Positions 42,197 to 48,897 of a stretch of 64,000 nt of DNA are shown one piece after another. The stretch comes from Streptomyces sp. yr375 (GTDB lineage Bacteria; Actinomycetota; Actinomycetes; Streptomycetales; Streptomycetaceae): assembly GCF_900110755.1 (NCBI RefSeq), contig NZ_FOFF01000031.1, positions 35,384-99,383 of the forward strand, read 5' to 3'. The position numbers and the translations under genes are program-made. Below the pieces are notes generated by a model. The model did not search any database. It was not told where the DNA came from and saw nothing but the letters and a program-made list of their open reading frames with translations. The first letter of the stretch is position 1. Every line of letters begins with the position of its first letter.

Positions 42197-43819
42197 GTGA
42201 CCACCATGAAGGCAGCAGCGCCCCTCTTCCTCCACTCCGGATTCCGGGCCTCGGTCCGGCGCGTTCCGGAGAAACCCGCGCTGTCCCTGCGCGGGCGGAC
42301 CTGGACGTACCGGGAACTGGACGCCGTCGCCCGGCTCTGGGCCGCCGCGCTCACCGGCCTGGAGAAGCCGCCGAAGCGCGTGGGCATCCTCGGCCACCAG
42401 AGCCTCGTCACCTACGCGGGCTTCCTCGCCGTCCTGTACGCGGGGGCGACCGCGGTGCCGCTGAACAAGAAGTACCCCGTGGCCCGCAACCAGGACATCA
42501 TGGAGCGCGCCGAGGTGGACGTCGTCCTGGCCGACCCGGGCTCCCTCGCCCAACTCGGGCCGCTGCTCGACGGTTTGGCCGACGCCCCCGTCGCCATACT
42601 GCCGGAGAGCGACGAAGCGCCCGCGAACCTCCCGCCGGGGATACGGGTCCTCACCCGCCGCGATGTCGAGGACGGCGTGTCCCTCGCCGAGCCCGTGCCC
42701 GGCGACCCGCGAGGCCACGCCTACCTGCTGTTCACCTCCGGCTCCACCGGCCGCCCCAAGGGCGTGCCGATCTCGCACGCCAACCTGACCGCGTTCCTGT
42801 CCACCAACGTCCAGCGGTACGACTTCACCGAGGACGACCGGTTCACCAACACCTTCGACCAGACCTTCGACCCGTCCGTCTTCGACCTGTTCATGGCCTG
42901 GGGAAGCGGCGGATGCCTGTTCCCGATGGACGCCTTCGACCTGATGACACCGCTGGACTTCGTGCGCGACAACGCCATCACCGTCTGGTTCGCGGTGCCC
43001 TCGGTGGCCGTCCTCCAGCACCGCCGCGGGGTGCTGGCACCGGGCAGCCTGACGTCGCTGCGCTGGAGCCTGTTCTGCGGCGAGGCGCTGCCCGAGGACA
43101 CCGCCCGGGCGTGGCTGGCGGCCGCACCCGGGTCCATCCTGGAGAACCTGTACGGGCCGACCGAGGCGACCATCACCTGCCTGGTGCACCGCTGGGACCC
43201 GCGGACCTCGCCGGACGCCGTCGTCAACGGGACCGTGTCGATCGGCTCCCCCTACCCGGGCATGGCCGCGGCGGCGCTGGCCGAGGACGGCCGCCCGGTC
43301 CCCGACGGAGAGCCCGGCGAGCTCTGCCTCTGCGGGCCGCAGGTCTTCGAGGGGTATCTGAACGCGCCCGAGCAGACCGAGAGCGCCTTCCACCTCACGC
43401 GGTCCGAGGACGGCCGCACCCGCCGCTGGTACCGCACCGGCGACCTCGTCCGGCGCACGGCGGGCGGCGAGTACGGCTACCTGGGCCGGCTGGACACCCA
43501 GGTCAAGGTGCTGGGCCACCGCATCGAGACCGGCGAGGTGGAGGCCCACCTGCTCCGGCAGAAGGGCGTCGACCAGGCCGTCGTCGTCGCCGTCCCCGGC
43601 GCGGAGGAGGGCGTGACGGTGCTCGCCGGCATCCTCGCGGGCGACGACCTCGACATCTGCGAGGTGGACGCCGAACTGCGCCGGACACTGCCCCCGCACA
43701 TGATCCCGATGACCTACCACCTGCTGGACACCCTGCCGCTGAACCCCAACGGCAAGGTGGACCGCACGACGCTGCGCGGGCAGGTCGTCTCCGGGGAACT
43801 GGCGGCCCTCGTCCCGTGA
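42197..43819 (+). CDS. free-standing amino-acid adenylation enzyme
   Basis: 540-residue NRPS-type A domain without condensation or carrier domain. Core motifs: A3 LLFTSGSTGRPKG, A4 TFDPSVFDLFMAW, A5 NLYGPTEATI, A7 YRTGDLV, A8 GRLDTQVKVLGHRIETGEVE, A10 NPNGKVDR. The Asp of A4, which holds the alpha-amino group in amino-acid-activating enzymes, is kept. By hand alignment to GrsA the pocket reads D-P-F-F-L-C-L-I-T-K, not a code I recognise. The carrier at 48532 is the likely partner. It may add an amino acid to the phenazine (inference). Confidence 0.88.
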   Translation: MTTMKAAAPLFLHSGFRASVRRVPEKPALSLRGRTWTYRELDAVARLWAAALTGLEKPPKRVGILGHQSLVTYAGFLAVLYAGATAVPLNKKYPVARNQDIMERAEVDVVLADPGSLAQLGPLLDGLADAPVAILPESDEAPANLPPGIRVLTRRDVEDGVSLAEPVPGDPRGHAYLLFTSGSTGRPKGVPISHANLTAFLSTNVQRYDFTEDDRFTNTFDQTFDPSVFDLFMAWGSGGCLFPMDAFDLMTPLDFVRDNAITVWFAVPSVAVLQHRRGVLAPGSLTSLRWSLFCGEALPEDTARAWLAAAPGSILENLYGPTEATITCLVHRWDPRTSPDAVVNGTVSIGSPYPGMAAAALAEDGRPVPDGEPGELCLCGPQVFEGYLNAPEQTESAFHLTRSEDGRTRRWYRTGDLVRRTAGGEYGYLGRLDTQVKVLGHRIETGEVEAHLLRQKGVDQAVVVAVPGAEEGVTVLAGILAGDDLDICEVDAELRRTLPPHMIPMTYHLLDTLPLNPNGKVDRTTLRGQVVSGELAALVP

Positions 43820-45258
43820 GCGAACACAAGGGAACGCAACGGACGAACACCGCCGCCGCCAACGACGACGCCGACGTCGCCGCGCTGCGCGAGCGGGTGC
43901 GCGGCCGGACACTGCTGCCGGGCGACGACGGTTTCGCCGCCCGGTGCGCGGGCTTCCAGACGGCCTACCGTCACCGGCCCTCCGTACTGGTCCGCGCGGC
44001 CGACCCCGAGGACGTGGTGGCGGCCGTGGCGTACGCCGCCGCCCGCGATCTGCCGGTGGCCGTCCAGGCGACCGGGCACGGCCTCTCGGTGCCCACCGAC
44101 GGGGGCCTGCTCATCGACACCGCCGGGCTGTCGGGTGTCACCGTCGACGCCCCGGCCCGTACGGCGCGGATCGGCGCCGGCACCCGGTTCGCCGCCGTCG
44201 TCGAGGCCGCGGCCCGCCACGGTCTGGCCCCGCTGAACGGCTCCGCCCCCGGAGCAGGCGCGGTCGGCTACGTCCTGGGCGGTGGACTGGGCCTGCTGGC
44301 AAGGGAGTTCGGCTACGCGGCCGACCGGGTCGGCTCGATCGACATCGTCACCGCCGACGCCCGGCCGCGCCACGTCACCGCGCGGAGCGAACCCGAACTG
44401 TTCTGGGCCCTGCGCGGGGCAGGCGCGAACTTCGGCGTGGTCACCGGCATGGACATCGACCTCGTGCCGGTCAGCCGGCTGTACGGCGGCGAGCTGGTCT
44501 TCGATCTCGCCCGCACCCCGGATCTGCTCGCCGACTACCTGCGCTGGACCGAGACGCTCCCCGACGAGCTGACGTCCTCGGTGTCCCTGCTCGACCACCC
44601 CGATCTGCCGCTGTTCCCCGCCACCGTGCGCGGCCGGTTCACGGCGCACGTGCGCATCGCGTACACCGGGGACGGCAGAACGGGCGAGCGGCTGGTCGCC
44701 CCGCTGCGCGCGCTCGGGCCCCGGCTGTCCGACACGGTCGCGGAGATGCCGTACACCGAGTGCGGCGCGATCTACAACGATCCGCCGATGCCGCACGCCT
44801 ACCAGGGCGACAACATCCTGCTGCGCGCCTTCGGCCCGGAACAGGCCGCCGAGGTCACGCGGCTGGCGGGCGCCGGTACCGGCCTGCCGTGCGTGGTCGA
44901 CGTACGCCACCTGGGCGGAGCCCTCGGCCGACCGGCCGCCGTACCGAACGCGGTCGGCCACCGCGCGGCCCGCTACCTGCTGCGCGTGCTGACGCCCCTG
45001 ATGGGCGCGGAGCCGGACGCGGCGGCGGGCGTCCGGGACAAGGTGCTCGGCGCGCTCGCCGCCGAGTCCGTCGGCGGCCGGTTCCAGAACCTGGTGTACG
45101 GCGGCTGCGCGAACGGCGCTCCGAAGGCGCCCGCCCAGGACTTCTGGGAACCGGCCGACCACCGCCGACTGTCCGCGCTGAAAGCCGAGATCGACCCGGC
45201 GAACCTGTTCCGGTTCAACCGTAATATCGAGCCGGCGGGCTGGAACACGCCCCGCTGA
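43816..45258 (+). CDS. FAD-linked oxidoreductase, BBE/6-HDNO family
   Basis: 480 residues. The PP-loop motif ends VAVQATGHGLSVPTDGG with H88 at the covalent FAD site. At the second site of bicovalent enzymes the motif reads GSAPGAGAVGYVLGGGLG with Ala144 in the Cys position, so only one covalent bond is expected. The C-terminus has FWEPADHRRLSALKAEIDPANLFRFNRNI. GTG overlaps the previous stop. Probably oxidises the phenazine ring system or its side chain. Confidence 0.88.
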   Translation: MSEHKGTQRTNTAAANDDADVAALRERVRGRTLLPGDDGFAARCAGFQTAYRHRPSVLVRAADPEDVVAAVAYAAARDLPVAVQATGHGLSVPTDGGLLIDTAGLSGVTVDAPARTARIGAGTRFAAVVEAAARHGLAPLNGSAPGAGAVGYVLGGGLGLLAREFGYAADRVGSIDIVTADARPRHVTARSEPELFWALRGAGANFGVVTGMDIDLVPVSRLYGGELVFDLARTPDLLADYLRWTETLPDELTSSVSLLDHPDLPLFPATVRGRFTAHVRIAYTGDGRTGERLVAPLRALGPRLSDTVAEMPYTECGAIYNDPPMPHAYQGDNILLRAFGPEQAAEVTRLAGAGTGLPCVVDVRHLGGALGRPAAVPNAVGHRAARYLLRVLTPLMGAEPDAAAGVRDKVLGALAAESVGGRFQNLVYGGCANGAPKAPAQDFWEPADHRRLSALKAEIDPANLFRFNRNIEPAGWNTPR

Positions 45259-45270
45259 AACACGGCGTAC

Positions 45271-45305
45271 CGCCTATCGCCTATCGCCTATCGCGTATCG
45301 CATTT
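45271..45305. repeat. 7-bp tandem repeat next to terminator
   Basis: CGCCTAT occurs three times in a row (45271-45291), then CGCGTAT and CGCATTT, just after the oxidoreductase stop. Confidence 0.85.
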
Positions 45306-45306
45306 C

Positions 45307-45337
45307 ACGGCGCCCCGGGTTTTCCCCGGGGCGCCGT
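45307..45337. terminator. bidirectional hairpin terminator
   Basis: ACGGCGCCCCGGG (45307-45319) and CCCGGGGCGCCGT (45325-45337) form a perfect 13-bp stem around a T-rich loop, followed by TTCGTTAT. It separates the convergent oxidoreductase and monooxygenase-domain genes. Confidence 0.9.
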
Positions 45338-45341
45338 TTCG

Positions 45342-45701
45342 TTATATCTCGGTTCCGTATGTCTCTGTTCCGGGGCCGGATTCCAGCGCCAGGGAATGCG
45401 GCCCCTCGACGGTCGCCTCCACGTCGAACCAGGCCCGGAAGTCGAGCGGATGGCCGATGAGTTCGGCCGGGCTGCGGGGCAGCACCGCCGATTTCGCCGC
45501 TTCCTCGGACTCCCACAGCAGCACCGCGCCCCAGCGTCCGGTCGACGGGTCGGAGAGCCAGATCTTCAGGAGGAGGCCGGGAACGTCCGCCCATTTCTGC
45601 TCTTCCTCGCGAATGAATTCACGGAGTGTTCCGGGCGTCTGCCGCGACTCGGTGAGGTCCCACCACGCGATCATCGCCTTCATGGTGTCAGTGGTTCTCA
45701 T
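45342..45701 (-). CDS. antibiotic biosynthesis monooxygenase (ABM)-like small protein
   Basis: 119 residues with a dimeric alpha/beta-barrel look: MKAMIAWWDLTESRQTPGTLREFIREEEQKWADVPGLLLKIWLSDPSTGRWGAVLLWESEEAA. This resembles YdhR/ABM-like proteins. The start is uncertain: ATG at 45701, 45683 or 45749 all lack a clear ribosome site. It is the only gene of the right half of the cluster on the minus strand. Possibly a cofactor-free oxygenase or binding protein for the phenazine. Confidence 0.75.
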   Translation of the reverse strand: MRTTDTMKAMIAWWDLTESRQTPGTLREFIREEEQKWADVPGLLLKIWLSDPSTGRWGAVLLWESEEAAKSAVLPRSPAELIGHPLDFRAWFDVEATVEGPHSLALESGPGTETYGTEI

Positions 45702-45742
45702 GGCGTGAGTGTATGAGCCGACGGCGGCCGGGCGACAGGTGT

Positions 45743-45793
45743 CACTCATTCAAAACGCCTGAGTGAAAGGGCAATTGAGTAGTCGTTACTCAA
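45743..45793. promoter_or_regulatory. divergent operator with TGAGT/ACTCA half-sites
   Basis: TTGAGTA-N5-TACTCAA at 45775-45793 is a perfect inverted repeat whose core is TGAGT-N7-ACTCA. A second, everted pair CACTCA (45743-45748) and TGAGTG (45760-45765) lies beside it. The sites sit between the ABM gene and the LuxE-like gene and match the site at 34530-34546. Confidence 0.6.
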
Positions 45794-45873
45794 GTACGGG
45801 CGACTGCCCGGTGATCGGATGGGGACATCGGTCGGCCGGCCACGTCATGCCGGCTGTTGACATTGGAGGACGA

Positions 45874-46974
45874 GTGGCGCCTACCGAGCTGTCGATCCTG
45901 GACCTGCCCCACCACGAGGCTCCGGACCCCGACGAACTCGTCCGGGCCGCGATGGAATGGCACTTCAGCCCGCGGACCGGTTCCGCCTTCTGGCTGAAAC
46001 GGGCCGAAACGCTCGACTTCGACCCCGTCTCCGACGTCAAGGGCTTCGCCGACCTGGGCCTCTTCCCGAACGTCGCCAACGAACTGCGCGACGTGCCCGC
46101 CGCGGACCTCGTACCGCGCGGCTACGGCGAACACCCCGACATCGTCGGCGTGTTCGAGAGCGGCGGTACCACCGGCGCGCCCAAGCGGGTCGTCTGCCCG
46201 GCCGACTGGCTGGCGAAGCTGGTCGGCTGGAGCAACGCCAACCTCGACGCGCACGGCTTCCCGCGCGACGTCGACTGGCTGGGAATCACCCCCTCCGGCC
46301 CGCACATCGTCGGTGAGATATTCCGTCGCTCGGCCCGGACCCACGGCCGGTACGGATTCCAGGTCGACCTGGACCCGCGGTGGGTCAAGCGCCTGATCGC
46401 CGAGGGCAAGGGCGGCCAGGCGGACGCCTACGCCGAACACGTCATCGACCAGGCCGCGTTCATCCTGCGCACCCAGGACATCGGTGTGATGACGGTGACC
46501 CCGCCGCTGCTGGAGCGCATCGCCCAGCGCGAGGAACTCGTCGAGCTCGTCAACCGCAAGGTGCGGGCCATCCGTTGGGGCGGCACCCGGCTGGACCCCG
46601 ACACGGAGGCCCTCTACCGCACCGAGATCTTTCCCGGCACCACCCTCTACGGTCACTACGGCAGCACGATGATCCTCGGCATCGCCGGTCAGCGCCACGG
46701 CACCGCACCGGGCGAGGCGTGCGTCTTCGACACCTTCTCGCCGTACATCACCTTCCAGGTCGTGGACCCCGCGACCCGTGACGCCGTGGCTTACGGGGAG
46801 CGCGGCCAGGTCGTGATGCATCACGTCAGCAAGGCGCTGCTGCTGCCCAACAACCTCGAGCGGGACACCGCGATCCGGGTGCCCGCGCCCGAGGGCCGCG
46901 TCGGAGACTCGGCCGCCGACATCGCCCCGGTCGCCCGCTTCGACGACGAGGCCGTCATCGAGGGGGTCTACTGA
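45874..46974 (+). CDS. LuxE-like/phenylacetate-CoA-ligase-like acyl activating enzyme
   Basis: 366 residues. The nucleotide-binding motif is GVFESGGTTGAPKRVV, the second motif is TTLYGHYGSTMILG, and KVRAIRWGGTRLDPDTE lies between. It lacks the large C-terminal domain of ordinary adenylate enzymes, like LuxE and short PaaK-like proteins. GTG at 45874 has GGAGG upstream. The start of the next gene overlaps its stop by one base, and that gene is LuxC-like. Together they could activate a phenazine carboxylate and reduce it to an aldehyde. Confidence 0.82.
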   Translation: MAPTELSILDLPHHEAPDPDELVRAAMEWHFSPRTGSAFWLKRAETLDFDPVSDVKGFADLGLFPNVANELRDVPAADLVPRGYGEHPDIVGVFESGGTTGAPKRVVCPADWLAKLVGWSNANLDAHGFPRDVDWLGITPSGPHIVGEIFRRSARTHGRYGFQVDLDPRWVKRLIAEGKGGQADAYAEHVIDQAAFILRTQDIGVMTVTPPLLERIAQREELVELVNRKVRAIRWGGTRLDPDTEALYRTEIFPGTTLYGHYGSTMILGIAGQRHGTAPGEACVFDTFSPYITFQVVDPATRDAVAYGERGQVVMHHVSKALLLPNNLERDTAIRVPAPEGRVGDSAADIAPVARFDDEAVIEGVY

Positions 46975-48389
46975 TGTCCGCCGAACAGCAGACCGACGAG
47001 GTGCAGACCGCCGAGATGCGGGCCGCCGAGGTGCTCGAACTGGACGCGCTGGGTCCGGCCGGCCCGTACCGTGCCCACAGCGGTCAGGACATCACGGATG
47101 TGACGGGTGCGGTCACGGCCCGGATGAGCCTGGTGCCCGCGCTCTTCGTGAACCGGGCGATGAAGGCCCTGCACGCCGCGACCCCGCTGCCCGCCGCCGC
47201 GCGCGCGAGCGCCCTGGCCCGCGCCGCGGAGCTGTTCCGCACGGCCACGCTGGGCGGGCTGCCGGTGCGGGAGTACGAGGCGGCCGTCACCGGCGTCTCC
47301 GGGCTGCCGGCCGAGGTCGTCCGGGTCGCGACCCGCACCTGCGCCGACCGGGTCGCGCACTCCTACCGCAGCGTCCAACTGGCCCGGCCCGCAGGCGCCG
47401 TACCCGACTGGCGCGACCCGCTGGTGCGCACCTCCCACGCCGTGTGGACCCGGCGCGGCGAGGTGCTCGCCGTCCACGTCCCCGGCAACCACCCCGGCAC
47501 CCACGGGTTCTGGCCGGAGGCGCTCGCCCTCGGCTACCGGGTCGCCGTCCGCCCCTCCGCCCGGGAGCCGTTCACCGCGCACCGCCTGGTCCTCGCCCTG
47601 CGCGAGGCCGGGTTCGGCGCCGACCACGTCGCCTTGCTGCCCTGCGGCCACGAGGCGGCCGACGCCCTCGTGCGCGGCGCGGACCTGGCCTACGGCGGCG
47701 ACGAGGTGATCCGCAGGTACGCGGACGACCCGGGGGTGCTGTCCCTCCAGCCCGGCCGCTCGAAGATCCTGCTGACCGCCGACACCGACTGGCGCGACCA
47801 CCTCGACATGATCGTCGACTCGGTCGCCCGGCACGCCGGCAGCGGCTGCGTCAACGCCACCGCCGTCCTCGTCGAGGGCGACCCCGCCCCGCTCGCCGGC
47901 GCCGTCGCCGAACGGCTGGCCGCCCTGCCCAGCCTGCCACCGCACGACGACAAGGCCGTGCTGCCGGTGCAGAACACCAAGGCGGCCCGGGCCCTGGAGA
48001 AGTTCGTGCTCGACCGCGCCCAGGGCGCCCGCGCCTGGCTCGGCGGCACCGGCTTCGTCGACGAACTCGGTGACGGCAGCGCCGTGCTGCGCCCGGTCGT
48101 CCACCAGGTGGACTCCGCGCACGCGCCGCAACTGGCCGCCGAAGTCCCCTTCCCCTGCGTGTGGGTCGGGCCGTGGAGCCGCGAGGACGGCGTCGAACCA
48201 CTGCGCGACACGCTGGTCCTGACGGTCGTCACCGAGGACGACGACCTCGTCCAGGCGCTGATCGACGAGCCCACGATCAGCAACCTGCACGTGGGAAGCC
48301 ACGCCACGCACTGGCACCGCCCCGGTCTGCCGCACGACGGCTACCTGGGCGAGTTCCTCATGCACAGCAAGACCGTCGTCCGCGCCTGA
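46974..48389 (+). CDS. LuxC-like acyl-CoA/acyl-enzyme reductase (aldehyde dehydrogenase fold)
   Basis: 471 residues of the aldehyde-dehydrogenase fold with the nucleophile C292 in HAGSGCVNATAVLV and the cofactor-binding segment HVPGNHPGTHGFWPEALALGYRVAVRPSA. It lacks the usual Glu-containing ELGG motif of true aldehyde dehydrogenases, as in LuxC-type acyl reductases. Coupled to the LuxE-like gene, it would use NADPH to reduce an acyl thioester to an aldehyde. Confidence 0.82.
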   Translation: MSAEQQTDEVQTAEMRAAEVLELDALGPAGPYRAHSGQDITDVTGAVTARMSLVPALFVNRAMKALHAATPLPAAARASALARAAELFRTATLGGLPVREYEAAVTGVSGLPAEVVRVATRTCADRVAHSYRSVQLARPAGAVPDWRDPLVRTSHAVWTRRGEVLAVHVPGNHPGTHGFWPEALALGYRVAVRPSAREPFTAHRLVLALREAGFGADHVALLPCGHEAADALVRGADLAYGGDEVIRRYADDPGVLSLQPGRSKILLTADTDWRDHLDMIVDSVARHAGSGCVNATAVLVEGDPAPLAGAVAERLAALPSLPPHDDKAVLPVQNTKAARALEKFVLDRAQGARAWLGGTGFVDELGDGSAVLRPVVHQVDSAHAPQLAAEVPFPCVWVGPWSREDGVEPLRDTLVLTVVTEDDDLVQALIDEPTISNLHVGSHATHWHRPGLPHDGYLGEFLMHSKTVVRA

Positions 48390-48531
48390 ACCGAATCAAG
48401 CGGACCAGTCAGAACGCCTGCCATAAACGACAGTTCTGCCCGGTGAAGAAGGTATTTATTGGACGCCTTCCCCGTGGCGGCAGATGATTCCAGGGAACCG
48501 CCAGATCGGCGAGCCGAAGGGGAGGAGTGGA

Positions 48532-48897
48532 GTGGATCACGTATCCCACGGAAATCCACCGGGAAACGAAACAGCGGCCGTCGTCGCCGAAATCTGGTGC
48601 GAAGTCCTGGAGGTTCCCGAGGTGGGCGACGGCGACAACTTCTTCGATCTCGGCGGGCATTCGCTGCTCCTCCAGATGGTTCGTGAACGGGTCGTCCAGC
48701 GGCTCGGAAAGGAAGTCGAACTCATCGAGTTCTTCACCCACCCGACCGTCCGCTCCTTCGCCCACCACCTCGACCACGGCGGGGCCGCAGAAACGGGCAA
48801 CAGCCGCCGCCGGCCGACCGGTCGGGTGAACCGCCTCGGAAACCGGCGGGCCCAACTCGACGCGAACACACCGCGCGGCCGGGGGGAATTCGAGTGA
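48532..48897 (+). CDS. peptidyl/acyl carrier protein
   Basis: 121 residues. ETAAVVAEIWCEVLEVPEVGDGDNFFDLGGHSLLLQMV is a classical NRPS-type carrier domain with the phosphopantetheine serine at residue 44. After the domain comes a ~35-residue basic tail (SRRRPTGRVNRLGNRRAQLD) of unknown role. GTG at 48532 has GGAGG upstream; the frame before it is not protein-like. Overlaps the PKS gene by four bases. Likely partner of the amino-acid adenylation enzyme at 42197. Confidence 0.88.
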   Translation: MDHVSHGNPPGNETAAVVAEIWCEVLEVPEVGDGDNFFDLGGHSLLLQMVRERVVQRLGKEVELIEFFTHPTVRSFAHHLDHGGAAETGNSRRRPTGRVNRLGNRRAQLDANTPRGRGEFE

